From assembly GCF_019375475.1 (NCBI RefSeq), contig NZ_JAHXGQ010000011.1, forward strand, positions 124,001 through 188,000: a stretch of DNA of 64,000 nucleotides, read 5' to 3'. This stretch comes from Saccharothrix obliqua (GTDB taxonomy: Bacteria; Actinomycetota; Actinomycetes; Mycobacteriales; Pseudonocardiaceae). Both the position numbers and the translations under genes were made by a program. Below, piece after piece: positions 26,191 to 35,428 of this stretch (within the stretch, counting starts at the first letter, position 1; each line of letters starts with the position of its first letter). The notes beneath the pieces are model-generated. The model was not told where the DNA came from. It ran no database searches and saw only the letters and a list, made by a program, of their open reading frames with translations.

Positions 26191-27603
26191 CTAGTAGCGG
26201 CCGATCTCCACGTGCTCCAGCACGCCGAGGGCGTCGGGCACGAGGACCGCCACCGAGTAGTAGGCGCTCACCAGGTACGAGATGATCGCCTTCTCGTCGA
26301 TGCCCATGAACCGGACGTTCAGGCCCGGCTGGTACTCGTCCGGGATGCCGGTCTGGTGCAACCCGACCACGCCGTTGTCCTGCTCGCCGATGCGCATCGC
26401 GATGATCGAGCTGGTGCCCTGGTCGCTGATCGGGATCTTGTTCGACGGCAGCAGCGGCACGCCGCGCCAGGTGATGACGCGCGTGCCGTCCACGTCGGCC
26501 GTGCCCGGGTAGACGCCGCGCCGCGACGCCTCCCGCCCGAACGCGGCGATCGCCCTCGGGTGCGCCAGCATGAACGCCGTCTTGCGGCGCCTGCTGAGCA
26601 GGTCGTCCAGGTCGTCCGGGGTGGGTGGCCCGGACCGGGTGTGGATGCGCTGCTTGAGGTCGGCGTTGTGCAGCAGCCCGATCTCGCGGTTGTTGATCAT
26701 CTCGTGCTCCTGCCGCTCGCGCAGGGCCTCGACGGTCAACCGGAGCTGCTGCTCGGTCTGGTTCATCGGGTGGTTGTAGAGGTCGGCGACGCGCGAGTGC
26801 ACCCGCAGCACGGTCTGGGCCACGTGCAGCTCGTACTCGCGGGGCGCGAGTTCGTAGTCCACGAACGTGGTCGGCAGGTCCGGTTCGCCCGCGTGGCCGG
26901 AGGCGATCTCGATCGCCGCCTCGCCGTGCTTGTTCTGCGGCTTGTCGTGCCGCCGCGCCAGCTCGGCGACGTGCTCGCGCAGCGCCTCGGCCTGCGCGTC
27001 GAGCTGGTCCACCGACCGCCGCGGCAGCACCAGGAGGATCACGGGGGTGACCGCCTTGACGGTGTAGTCCCACGTGGTCTCCTCGCCGGCGAGCACCGCG
27101 CCGCCGAAGTGGTCGCCGTTGGCGAGGGTGTCCAGCACGGTCTCGTCGCCGTACTCGCCGCGGCCGACGCGGTTGACCTTGCCGTGCGCGACGAGGAAGA
27201 CCTCGTCGGCCGGGCGGTCCTTCTCGACCACCACGTCACCGGGTGCGTACTCGCGCTGCTCGAACCGGTCCGCCAGCGCGGCCAGGACGTCGTCGTCCGG
27301 GAAGTCGCGCAGAGCGGGCAGCTCGCGCAGCTCCTGGGGGATGACGCGGATGTCCGCCCCGGTGCCGGTGAACGTCACCCGCCCGTCGCCCACCGCGTAG
27401 GTGAGCCGGCGGTTGACCCGGTAGGTGCCCGCCTGGGTCTGCACCCAGGGGAGCTTGCGCAGCAGCCACCGGGGGGTGATGGCCTGCATGTGCGGCACGG
27501 ACTTGGTCGTGGTGGCCAGGTTGCGCGCGCCCGCGGTGCTCAGGCTCTGCCGCTGGTGCTCGGCCTCGTCTTCCGCGATGGGGCCGGGGTCCGTCACGGT
27601 CAC
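26191..27603 (-). CDS. Family 2B encapsulin shell protein 1 (EshA-like)
   Basis: A 470-residue protein with a cyclic-nucleotide-binding-like domain (about 95-205: [30 protein letters not shown]) inserted in an HK97-type capsid fold. The N-terminal arm has [15 protein letters not shown]. The C-terminal half has [44 protein letters not shown], the [11 protein letters not shown] segment and [23 protein letters not shown]. This matches Family 2B encapsulins such as Streptomyces EshA, which form compartments around enzymes. It is easily misread as a Crp regulator. GTG start with AGGGA 7 nt upstream; 27 bp after shell protein 2. Confidence 0.9.
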   Translation of the reverse strand: MTVTDPGPIAEDEAEHQRQSLSTAGARNLATTTKSVPHMQAITPRWLLRKLPWVQTQAGTYRVNRRLTYAVGDGRVTFTGTGADIRVIPQELRELPALRDFPDDDVLAALADRFEQREYAPGDVVVEKDRPADEVFLVAHGKVNRVGRGEYGDETVLDTLANGDHFGGAVLAGEETTWDYTVKAVTPVILLVLPRRSVDQLDAQAEALREHVAELARRHDKPQNKHGEAAIEIASGHAGEPDLPTTFVDYELAPREYELHVAQTVLRVHSRVADLYNHPMNQTEQQLRLTVEALRERQEHEMINNREIGLLHNADLKQRIHTRSGPPTPDDLDDLLSRRRKTAFMLAHPRAIAAFGREASRRGVYPGTADVDGTRVITWRGVPLLPSNKIPISDQGTSSIIAMRIGEQDNGVVGLHQTGIPDEYQPGLNVRFMGIDEKAIISYLVSAYYSVAVLVPDALGVLEHVEIGRY

Positions 27604-27630
27604 TTCGGGTTCCCTGTCTCGTTGTGGGGA

Positions 27631-29037
27631 CTAGTCTTCGCGGCCGATCTCCACGTGTTCGAGCACGCCGAGGGCGTCGGGCACGAGGATCGCGGCCGAG
27701 TAGTACGCGCTGACGAGGTAGGAGATGATCGCCTTGTCGTCGATGCCCATGAACCGCACGCTCAGGCCGGGCTGGTACTCGTCGGGCAGGCCGGTCTGGT
27801 GCAGGCCGATGACGCCCTGGTTCTGCTCGCCGGCGCGGAGCAGCATGATCGAGCTGGTGCGGGTCGGGCTGATCTCGATCTTGCCGCAGGGCAGGATCGG
27901 CACGCCGCGCCACGCGGGCACCTGGTGGCCGCCGAGGTCCACGCTCGACGGGTACAGGCCGCGCTTGTTGAACTCGCGCCCGATCGCGGCGATGACGCGC
28001 GGGTGGGCGAGGAACGCGGTCGGCTCCTTCCACACCACGCCGAGCAGCTCGTCCAGGTCGTCCGGGGTGGGCGGGCCGGACCGGGTGTGGATGCGGTGCT
28101 TGAGGTCGGCGTTGTGCAGCAGGCCGAACTCGCGGTTGTTCACCAGCTCGTACTCCTGGCGCTCGCGCAGCGCCTCGATGGTCAGCCGGAGCTGCTGCTC
28201 CACCTGGTTCATCGGCTGGTTGTAGAGGTCCGCGACGCGGGAGTGCACCTTCAGCACGGTCTGCGCGACGCTCAGCTCGAACTCGCGCGGCGCGAGTTCG
28301 TAGTCCACGAAGGTGCCGGGCAGGTCCGGCTCGCCCGCGTGGCCGGAGGCGATGTCGATCTCGGCCTCGCCGTGCGCGTTCTGCCGCTGCTCGCCGCCCG
28401 CGTGCTGCCGCTGGACGTGGGCGCGCAGGCCGCCCGCGTTGCCGTTGAGGGCCTCGAAGTCCGACCAGCTCAACACCAGCGCGATCACCGGGGTGACGGC
28501 CTTGGCGGTGAAGTCCCACTCGTCCTGCGGCCCGGCCAGCACCCGGTCGCCGAAGTAGTCGCCGTTGGCCAGCACGCCGAGCACGGTCTGGTCGCCGTAC
28601 TCGCCGCGGCCGACCTTGTTCACCTTGCCGTGCGCGATCAGGTAGACCTCGTCCTGCGGCCGACCCGCCTCGACGATCACGTCGCCCACGCCGTACTCGC
28701 GCTGCTCGAACCGGCCCGCGAGGGCGGTCAGCACCTCGACGTCCTCGAAACCACGCAGCAGGGGCAGCTCGGTCAGCTCCTGCGGGATCACCTGGACGTC
28801 CGCACCGGTGTTGGTGAAGGTGAGCCGCCCGTCGCCGAGCGCGTAGCTGAGCCGGCGGTTGACCCGGTACGCGCCGCCCGCGGCCTGCACCCAGGGGAGG
28901 ACCTTGAGCAGCCACCGCGACGAGATGCCCTGCATCTGCGGGACGGACTTGGTCGTGGTGGCCAGGTTGCGCGCCGCGGCTGTGGCGAGGCTGCGCCTGG
29001 GCTGGTCGGTCTCCACGTCCGAATCGGTCACAGTCAC
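27631..29037 (-). CDS. Family 2B encapsulin shell protein 2 (EshA-like)
   Basis: A 468-residue paralogue of the next gene, alike along its whole length by eye ([125 protein letters not shown]). The nucleotide-binding-like insert again lies near 90-205. Tandem non-identical shell genes suggest a mixed, two-component shell. The start is uncertain: GTG at 29037 aligns with the N-terminus of shell protein 1, but TTG at 29052 and GTG at 29046 are in frame and no strong ribosome site precedes any of them. First gene of the block. Confidence 0.88.
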   Translation of the reverse strand: MTVTDSDVETDQPRRSLATAAARNLATTTKSVPQMQGISSRWLLKVLPWVQAAGGAYRVNRRLSYALGDGRLTFTNTGADVQVIPQELTELPLLRGFEDVEVLTALAGRFEQREYGVGDVIVEAGRPQDEVYLIAHGKVNKVGRGEYGDQTVLGVLANGDYFGDRVLAGPQDEWDFTAKAVTPVIALVLSWSDFEALNGNAGGLRAHVQRQHAGGEQRQNAHGEAEIDIASGHAGEPDLPGTFVDYELAPREFELSVAQTVLKVHSRVADLYNQPMNQVEQQLRLTIEALRERQEYELVNNREFGLLHNADLKHRIHTRSGPPTPDDLDELLGVVWKEPTAFLAHPRVIAAIGREFNKRGLYPSSVDLGGHQVPAWRGVPILPCGKIEISPTRTSSIMLLRAGEQNQGVIGLHQTGLPDEYQPGLSVRFMGIDDKAIISYLVSAYYSAAILVPDALGVLEHVEIGRED

Positions 29038-29227
29038 CGGATACACCGCCAATCGGGTTTGTTCACTGGGCCGCGTTGACGGTAGTGACGCCGAATGCGC
29101 GGCGGGAAGCGGCCAACACGGCGACCTCCCATAGAGCTATCCGGCAGGTATTCGTGCACACGCCGTGCAGGTGGTGACCGGTGCAAGCAATTACGGGTGA
29201 TTTTAGTCGGCGTTAGGGGGTATATTC

Positions 29228-29249
29228 GTTACCATATGGAATATGTAAC
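29228..29249. promoter_or_regulatory. Operator-like inverted repeat in encapsulin promoter region
   Basis: GTTACCATAT, three bases, then ATATGTAAC form a near-perfect inverted repeat inside the only AT-rich island (about 29190-29275) of the 29038-29711 gap. It lies about 190 bp upstream of the encapsulin genes and 460 bp before the divergent cyclase gene. No gene is supported elsewhere in the gap. Confidence 0.5.
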
Positions 29250-29711
29250 CCTTTCGCATCAGTCAAAACCACTCGATGGGGTGGTTGACGTAGGGTTGCA
29301 TTGCTTTGGGTGCGCAATACCGCAGATGTGCGGTGTCAAGATCATTCGACTGCGGTAACGGCGACGCAGGGATGCGGAGAGCGGTTTGCGGCGTTCTCCT
29401 CCCGGTGGTAGTGCCCCGCCGCGCTGCGTGTCCGAGTGCTCGGGACGGTCACGCAGAGAGAACCCCGGGGGCCGCGCGGTTGACGTCCGCTCTCCCTTCG
29501 GGTGGCCGTGGCGCTCGCCACTGGACGGCGGCGCCGGGTTGCTGTCCGGGCACCGCCGGGCCGTGCGTCGGCGGTCCGGAACCACCGCCATGCGCGCCGG
29601 GTTCACCCGGACAGCCCGTTGCGCGGTGGTCGGTCAGCACGTCGTTTTGTCCTCGCTCAGCCGTTAAGGTTGCCCGGATCGGGTGACGGCTAGGCGGAGG
29701 AGTGGTCGGCG

Positions 29712-30518
29712 GTGCGCAGGCGGTCGATGCTCGCGGGTGTGGTTTCGACAGTGGGCGGCATGGCCGTCGCGGGAGCGGGCACGGCGGGCGCGGCGCCCCT
29801 CGGGCTGCGCGACTACCGGTTGGTGAACCTGGCGCACGTCAACGACCCGGCCCGGACCAACATCTACCCGGGCGACCCGGAGTTCACCCTCACCACCGTG
29901 ACGACGGTGCCCGACGACGGGTTCTACCTCCAGTACGCGCGGCAGGGCGAGCACACCGGCACCCACTGGGGCGCGCCCGCGCACTTCAACGCCGACCAGC
30001 CGCACGCCGACGAACTCGACGCCGAGGACCTGTTCCTCCCGGCGGTCAAGGTCGACATCCGCGAGCAGGCCCGGCGCGACGCCGACTACGAGGTGACCGT
30101 CGCCGACTTGCAGCGCTGGGAGAAGCGGCACGGGCGCATCCCGGACCAGGCCGCGGTCGTGCTGTGGACCGGCTGGGAGGACCGCTGGGGCACCCCCGCG
30201 TTCTACAACTACGACGCCGCCGGGCAGATGCACCAGCCGGGGTTCTCCCTGGACGCCGTGCGCTGGCTGGTCCGCACCGGGCGGCTGGGCAGGCGCGGCG
30301 CGCTGGGCACCGACACGTTCAGCCCCGAGCCCGCGGTGGACGCCGAGTACGCGGTGTCCAAGCTGCTCTACCGCGAGCACCGGATCAGCCTGGAGGTGCT
30401 GGCGAACCTCGCGGAACTGCCCGCGACCGGCGCGCACCTGCTGGTCGGCGGCACGATCAACCGCCGCGGCTCCGGCTCACCCGCGAGCGTCTACGCCTTC
30501 GTGCCCCGCCGCCGCTGA
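29712..30518 (+). CDS. Exported cyclase-family (kynurenine-formamidase-like) metal hydrolase
   Basis: A 268-residue protein with a Tat-type signal (MRRRSMLAGVVSTVGG, Ala-rich stretch to about residue 28) and the cyclase fold signature GEHTGTHWGAPAHFNAD, the HxGTHxDxPxH metal site in which the Asp is replaced by Gly. It also has TDTFSPEP and LLVGG late in the chain. Members hydrolyse formyl-kynurenine or similar amides and lactones with Zn or Mn; the substrate here is unknown. GTG start with GGAGGAG upstream. Confidence 0.82.
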   Translation: MRRRSMLAGVVSTVGGMAVAGAGTAGAAPLGLRDYRLVNLAHVNDPARTNIYPGDPEFTLTTVTTVPDDGFYLQYARQGEHTGTHWGAPAHFNADQPHADELDAEDLFLPAVKVDIREQARRDADYEVTVADLQRWEKRHGRIPDQAAVVLWTGWEDRWGTPAFYNYDAAGQMHQPGFSLDAVRWLVRTGRLGRRGALGTDTFSPEPAVDAEYAVSKLLYREHRISLEVLANLAELPATGAHLLVGGTINRRGSGSPASVYAFVPRRR

Positions 30519-30580
30519 CGGCCGCCCGCCGGTCACACGGCCGCCGCCGGACGCCGGCCGCCGCTGACGCCCGGTCCCAG

Positions 30581-32083
30581 TCAGGGGTGGTGGATGACCA
30601 GGCCCCGGCCGCCGTCGCGCTTGGCCTCGTACATGGCCTGGTCCGCACGTCGCAGCACGGACTGCGCGGTGTCCTCGGGGCCCGGGTCGGCGCACACCAC
30701 CACGCCGACGCTGGCGCTGATCTCGTCACCGAGCGCGTCGAGGATGCGGAACGCCACCTTCTCCGGCTCGTCCACGCCCTCCACCAGCACCCCGAACTCG
30801 TCACCGCCGAGGCGGGCCACCACGTCGGTGTCCCGCACGCACCCCCGCAACCGGTGCGCGACCTGCTCCAGCAGCTCGTCACCACGCGCGTGGCCGGCCT
30901 CGTCGTTCACCGACTTGAAGTCGTCGAGGTCCACGAAGAGCAAGCCGAACGGCGAGTGGCGGTCGGCCATCGCCTCCTCCAGCCGGCGCTCGAACAACGC
31001 CCGGTTGGCCAGCCCGGTCAACGGGTCGTGGTGCGCCTGGTGGGCCAGCGTCCGTTCGGACTCCCGCAGCATCGCGGCCAGCCGGGTGTTGTCCACGATG
31101 GTCGCGAGCTGGCGCAGGATCACCGCGACGAACACCGTGAAACCACACCCGATCTCCACCGCGTCCAACGGCGCGAGGTCGCCGATCACCGTGCGCCGCA
31201 GCACCAGCACGCTGCTCACCAGCAGCGGCACGTAGGGCATCAGCAGGTACGCCCACTGCCACGACCGGGTGGTGCGCACGGGCGCGGCACGCGGTGGTGG
31301 CGGCGCGAGGGCGGCCAGCCCGATCAGCACCGGGCCGACCACGAAACCCGCGTTGGCCAGCGGCGGCACCTCCGGCGCCCGCACGCTCACCAGGTAGGCG
31401 AACGCCAGGTCCGACGCGGCCAGCCCGACGACGCCGAGCCCCAGCAGGCGCAGCTGCGGGCGCAGCACCACCTTCCGGTCGGCGCTGAGCACCACCACGA
31501 TCACCAGCAGCACCAGGTCGGTCAGCGGGTAGGCGATGGCCACCAGGAACGCCGCCGTGCTCGGGTTGCCCACCGCCACCAGACCGCCCAGCGAGGTGGT
31601 CCAGGTGAGCAGGAACAGCGAGCCGACCACGATCAGGCCGTCCAGCAGCAGCACCACCCGCGCGCTGCGCGACCGCCGGTCGAGCAACGCGTCCGGCGTG
31701 CCCGAGCGGCGGTGGGAGCCGATCACCAGCAGCGCCGCGAACGTGAACGGCACGATGCTGAGGTAACCCGCGTCCGCCGGTGACGGCGACGGCACGGCCC
31801 GCTCCTCGACGAGCTGGTACCACGTCCACAGCGCCTGCCCGACCGACCAGCCGAACGCGCCGAAACCGGTCAGCACCCGCCAGGCCCGGTCGGGGCCGCT
31901 CGCCCGGCGCGCCGTCCACCAGCACGCGGTGGTCGCGAACAGACCGGTGGCGAGCTGCGCCAGGTCGTCCAGCGCCACGGCGGCGTCCCCGGTGACCAGG
32001 TCGAAGCTCGCGGCCAGCGAGGCAGCGGCGGCCAGGGCGAGCGCCACCGCCGCCGTCACGCCGAACCGCTTCCTCCCCAGCAC
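30581..32083 (-). CDS. Membrane-bound GGDEF diguanylate cyclase
   Basis: A 500-residue protein with a run of about nine or ten membrane helices (residues 8-310), a short linker and a C-terminal GGDEF domain (about 335-500). The domain shows HHDPLTGLANRALFERRLEEA, FVDLDDFKSVND and an intact active-site LGGDEFG. It makes cyclic di-GMP; there is no EAL domain. The membrane half resembles the sensor part of streptomycete CdgB-like proteins. Convergent with the cyclase gene. Confidence 0.88.
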   Translation of the reverse strand: MLGRKRFGVTAAVALALAAAASLAASFDLVTGDAAVALDDLAQLATGLFATTACWWTARRASGPDRAWRVLTGFGAFGWSVGQALWTWYQLVEERAVPSPSPADAGYLSIVPFTFAALLVIGSHRRSGTPDALLDRRSRSARVVLLLDGLIVVGSLFLLTWTTSLGGLVAVGNPSTAAFLVAIAYPLTDLVLLVIVVVLSADRKVVLRPQLRLLGLGVVGLAASDLAFAYLVSVRAPEVPPLANAGFVVGPVLIGLAALAPPPPRAAPVRTTRSWQWAYLLMPYVPLLVSSVLVLRRTVIGDLAPLDAVEIGCGFTVFVAVILRQLATIVDNTRLAAMLRESERTLAHQAHHDPLTGLANRALFERRLEEAMADRHSPFGLLFVDLDDFKSVNDEAGHARGDELLEQVAHRLRGCVRDTDVVARLGGDEFGVLVEGVDEPEKVAFRILDALGDEISASVGVVVCADPGPEDTAQSVLRRADQAMYEAKRDGGRGLVIHHP

Positions 32084-32142
32084 GTCGGCAAGTGTGCCGC
32101 ATTCACGTCCCGCGGACCGGCCCGCCCTGCGAGGATGCGCAG

Positions 32143-32661
32143 GTGGCAGAGCAGGAATTGCCCGTCGCCGACGACGTGGCGACGGAACAGGACTACGAGC
32201 GGTTCGCCCGGCACCGGATCGCGGAGATAGGTGGTGACGCGGAGGCGTTCGGCCTCTCGTACAACGTGCTCCACCTCGCGTACGTGATGATCACGGACTA
32301 CGAGGCGCTGGTGCACCGCGAGCAGGGCTGGACCATGCCGGGCTTCCGGTTGATGTTCAAGCTGTGGATCCTCGGCCCGACCCAGCCCGCGCGGCTGGCG
32401 GACCTGTCCGGCACCACCAGGTCGGCCATGTCGAACCTGATCAACACGCTGGAGCGGGCCGGGCTGGTGGAGCGGCGGCGGGACGACCACGACCGGCGGG
32501 TCGTGTTCGTCGCGCTCACCGAGGAGGGGCGCACGGCGGTCTCCGGGGTGTTCCCCCACCAGAACGCGCGGGAAGCGCGGTGGTTCGACGTGCTCGACCC
32601 CGCCGAGCGCGCGCAAATGGTGGAACTGATCCGCCGGGTGGTGGCGGCCCGTCCCGATTAA
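32143..32661 (+). CDS. MarR-family transcriptional regulator
   Basis: A 172-residue winged-helix protein. LAYVMITDYEALVHREQGWTMPGFRLMFKLWILGPTQPARLADLSGTTRSAMSNLINTLERAGLVERRRDDHDRRVVFVALTEEGR shows the MarR helices and wing (DRR in the beta-hairpin). The ligand and target are unknown; divergent from the diguanylate cyclase by 59 bp, which it may control. GTG at 32143 has GAGG 8 nt upstream. Confidence 0.87.
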   Translation: MAEQELPVADDVATEQDYERFARHRIAEIGGDAEAFGLSYNVLHLAYVMITDYEALVHREQGWTMPGFRLMFKLWILGPTQPARLADLSGTTRSAMSNLINTLERAGLVERRRDDHDRRVVFVALTEEGRTAVSGVFPHQNAREARWFDVLDPAERAQMVELIRRVVAARPD

Positions 32662-32890
32662 TCCGCGCGGGTCGCGTCCGAACAGGAGGAACAGTTTTTC
32701 CGGAAATCTGTGGTCACCTCCGAAACCGCAGTCGCCCGAGATGTGGTCATCGGATGTCGTGGGAAATTCCGCCGGCCGTGCGCGAACGTTTGAAAACGGC
32801 TCGCCACCCGGTTGGCGGAACGGGCCGGCGTTAAATTTGCGCTACATTTTCGGCGCGCCGCCGCGTCACCACGCAGCAGAAAGGCCATCC

Positions 32891-33508
32891 ATGCTGACCA
32901 CATTGGCGGCGGCCGCCCTCGCGTTGGCCGCGGTCGTTCCCGCGGGCACCGCGGCGGAGCAGACCGCGCCGGATTACGTCCGGGTCGACGTGCTGACGGT
33001 CAACGGCTCGGGGTGCCCGGCGGGCACCGCGGCGGTCGCCGCGTCGGAGGACCGCACGTCGTTCACCGTGACCTACAGCGAGTACCTCGCCCAGGCGGGC
33101 GCGGGCGCGGAACCGACCGACTTCCGGAAGAACTGCCAGCTCACCCTGCAACTGAGCTACCCGCAGGGCTTCACGTTCGGCATCGCCCAGGCCGACTACC
33201 GGGGCTTCGCGCACCTCCAGTCGGGCGCGACCGGGCTGGAGCAGGGCAACTACTACTTCACCGGCATGTCGCCGACCGCGCGCAAGAGCCACTCGTACCA
33301 CGGCCCGTTCAGCGACAACTGGCAGGCCACCGACACCACGCAGTGGGACGCCATCGTCTACGCACCGTGCGGTGAGCGGCGCCTGTTCAACGTCAACACC
33401 GAGCTGCGCGTCTCGGCGGGCAGTTCACGTGGGACGAGTTTCATGGTGATGGACTCGACCGACAGCAACGTCAGCACTCGATACCACTTCTCCTGGAAGC
33501 GCTGCTAG
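32891..33508 (+). CDS. DUF4360 secreted protein
   Basis: A 205-residue exported protein with a short signal peptide (MLTTLAAAALALAAVVPAGTAA) and the DUF4360 body: VNGSGCPAGTAAVAASEDRTSFTVTYSEY, DFRKNCQLTLQLSYPQGFTFGIAQADYRGFAHL, and a final DSTD..YHFSWKRC. The function of DUF4360 is unknown. Conserved Cys residues likely form disulfides. The 229-bp gap before it is relatively AT-rich, and a near-copy follows 79 bp downstream. Confidence 0.85.
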   Translation: MLTTLAAAALALAAVVPAGTAAEQTAPDYVRVDVLTVNGSGCPAGTAAVAASEDRTSFTVTYSEYLAQAGAGAEPTDFRKNCQLTLQLSYPQGFTFGIAQADYRGFAHLQSGATGLEQGNYYFTGMSPTARKSHSYHGPFSDNWQATDTTQWDAIVYAPCGERRLFNVNTELRVSAGSSRGTSFMVMDSTDSNVSTRYHFSWKRC

Positions 33509-33587
33509 CGCTTTCCCGACAACCGCCGCCGCGGGCACAGCACCACCAGTTGCCGCCGTCGCGCAGAACTAGTCGGAAGGTGCTTTC

Positions 33588-34223
33588 ATGCTCAACTTCG
33601 CGGCAGCGACCGCCTTGGCGGCGTCGGTGATCGTCTTTCCCCCGGGAGGCGCGCCCGGCACCACCCCGCCGACCGACCACATCACCATCGACGTCGTGAC
33701 CGTCAACGGCTCGGGGTGTCCCACGGGCACCGCGGCCGTGGCGGTCTCGCCGGACAACAAGGCGTTCACCGTCACCTACAGCGAGTTCACGGCCAAGGTC
33801 GGAGTCGGCGCGTCGCCCACCGACTTCCGGAAGAACTGCCAGCTGAACCTGAGAGTCAACGTGCCGTCGGGGTTCACCTACGGCATAGCGCAGGCCGACT
33901 ACCGCGGGTTCGCCCACCTGGAGAAGGGCGCGTCCGGGGTGGAGCGGGCGAACTACTACTTCCAGGGCATGTCGCCGACGAACTACAAGACCCACACCTA
34001 CAACGGCCCGCTGAGCGACGACTGGCAGGCGACCGACACCACCGAGTTGGCGGCGATCGTCTACCACCCGTGCGGCGAGCGCCGGAACTTCAACATCAAC
34101 ACCGAACTGCGGGCGAACGCGGGCACCTCCAACCCCGCGACCACGACGAGCTTCATCACGATGGACTCGACCGACGGCAACTTCGACACCATCTACCACC
34201 TCGCGTGGAAGGTCTGCCGCTAG
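33588..34223 (+). CDS. DUF4360 secreted protein, tandem paralogue
   Basis: A 211-residue paralogue of the previous gene, with the same Cys pattern and order (VTVNGSGCPTGTAAVAVS, DFRKNCQLNLRVNVPSGFTYGIAQADYRGF, GMSPTNYKTHTYNGPLSDDWQATDTTE, CGERRNFNINTEL). The signal peptide is MLNFAAATALAASVIVFPPG. It carries a short extra NPATTTS loop. The two genes arose by tandem duplication and both appear intact. Confidence 0.85.
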   Translation: MLNFAAATALAASVIVFPPGGAPGTTPPTDHITIDVVTVNGSGCPTGTAAVAVSPDNKAFTVTYSEFTAKVGVGASPTDFRKNCQLNLRVNVPSGFTYGIAQADYRGFAHLEKGASGVERANYYFQGMSPTNYKTHTYNGPLSDDWQATDTTELAAIVYHPCGERRNFNINTELRANAGTSNPATTTSFITMDSTDGNFDTIYHLAWKVCR

Positions 34224-34307
34224 CGACGGACCGGCCGACCGGCCGGTGACGTGGCGCGGCGGGCCGGGCAGACGCGCGGCTGCCCGGCCCGGTTGCCCGA
34301 CCGGATC

Positions 34308-34375
34308 GCGTTGAACGGCGGCCTGTGCCGTTCCGCGACGTGTGTTGAACGGCTCGGTGTGTTGAACGGCTCGGG
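34308..34375. repeat. Three short GTTGAACGGC direct repeats
   Basis: GTTGAACGGC is followed by GGC, then by CTCGGTGT and CTCGGGGT in two adjacent copies 17-20 bp apart. They sit between the DUF4360 pair and the next gene. Role unknown; a degenerate tandem duplication or a regulator site is possible. Confidence 0.45.
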
Positions 34376-34501
34376 GTGCTGGGCGGCAGGGGGCGGGACT
34401 TCCCACGACCGAGTGGTTCCCGGCGTGTGCGTCGGCCCGCGGGCCGCGGTGGTCGGCACGCTGTGGGGTGCCACCGTTGCGGACACGACGTGGGGGCCGT
34501 G

Positions 34502-35383
34502 ATGAGCACTTCCCGGGGCGGATCGGTCCCGAAGCACCCGCCGCACCAGGTCGCGGACCCGGACTACCGGGAGCGGCAGTGGGAGTCCTACCGGGACGCC
34601 CACCGCGAAGCGCTCCGGGAACCGTTCCGGGAGCCGCGTCGGGAACCCCGCCGCGCGCCCCGCCGGACCGGGCCGCCGCCCCGCCCGCGTGGCCGGCTCC
34701 TCACCACGGGCCGGGCCCTGCGCTTCCTGGTGCTGTCCCTCGTCGTGACGGCCGTGGTCGAGGTCGTCGAACCCACCGCGACGCCGCTGACCGCCGCGGG
34801 GTGCGCGGTGGCGATGGGCGTGGTGCCGCTGCTCGTGCGCGTGCTGCGCGAGCGGCGTGCCCCGGTGGTGCGGGCGGCCCTCGTGCTGCTGCTCGTGTGC
34901 GGCGCGGGCGCTTACCTGGGCACCGCCGCGGTCGACCGGGTCACGGCGCGGGAAGCGGTCGTCGCGGACCGGCTCGTCTCACCCGCCACCGGCGGCATCG
35001 GCCCGCTGGTGGTCACCGTCGAGCAGGTCGCGGTGACGGCGCACTTCACCAAGGTCACCGTGGCCGCGGTGAACCGCAGCGCGCTGGCGGCGAAGGTCAG
35101 CGTGGTCGACTCCTGCCGCCTGATGGGCACGGACGGCGTGGAGCTGCGGCTGGACGGGTTGTTCGAGGTCGTGCGGGAGCGGTTCTTCCTGGACGTGCCG
35201 GGCGGTGGCGCGGCGGTGCGCCACACGGTCGCGTTCCCCGGCGCGCTGCCACCCGACGTGGGCGGCGTGGTGCTCGGCTGCGGGTCGGTGTCGTGGACCG
35301 GCGCGGACCCGGGGTGGTCGGCGCACGACCTGCTCGGCAAACCCCTGCGGGTGGTGGACATCAGGCTCACCGCCGCCGGCTGA
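34502..35383 (+). CDS. Membrane protein with Arg-rich N-terminus
   Basis: A 293-residue protein I do not recognise. Residues 1-70 are hydrophilic and full of REP/RE repeats (REALREPFREPRREPRRAPRR), followed by three hydrophobic helices (about 78-140) and an outside domain of about 140 residues with VTVEQVAVTAHFTKVTVAAVNRS and a Cys pair (CRL, GCGSV). The outer domain resembles DUF4352-like beta-sandwiches in general shape only. It is convergent with gltD across a strong hairpin. Confidence 0.6.
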   Translation: MSTSRGGSVPKHPPHQVADPDYRERQWESYRDAHREALREPFREPRREPRRAPRRTGPPPRPRGRLLTTGRALRFLVLSLVVTAVVEVVEPTATPLTAAGCAVAMGVVPLLVRVLRERRAPVVRAALVLLLVCGAGAYLGTAAVDRVTAREAVVADRLVSPATGGIGPLVVTVEQVAVTAHFTKVTVAAVNRSALAAKVSVVDSCRLMGTDGVELRLDGLFEVVRERFFLDVPGGGAAVRHTVAFPGALPPDVGGVVLGCGSVSWTGADPGWSAHDLLGKPLRVVDIRLTAAG

Positions 35384-35384
35384 G

Positions 35385-35428
35385 GACCCGGCGGGCGCGG
35401 ACCCCGTCGTCCGCACCCGCCGGGGGTC
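35385..35428. terminator. Long GC hairpin, bidirectional terminator candidate
   Basis: GACCCGGCGGGCGCGGAC pairs with GTCCGCACCCGCCGGGGGTC across a six-base loop, with one G-A pair and two extra bases. It fills the gap between the convergent membrane-protein and gltD genes. Confidence 0.7.

Noticed and set aside
26191-29037. Crp/Fnr-type transcriptional regulators
   Set aside because: The nucleotide-binding-like domain is an insert; the N-terminal arm and the C-terminal half match Family 2B encapsulin capsid segments and no helix-turn-helix is present.
26212-29079. Long plus-strand frame opposite the encapsulins
   Set aside because: Shadow of the GC3 bias; internally repeated only because the two shell genes are paralogues.
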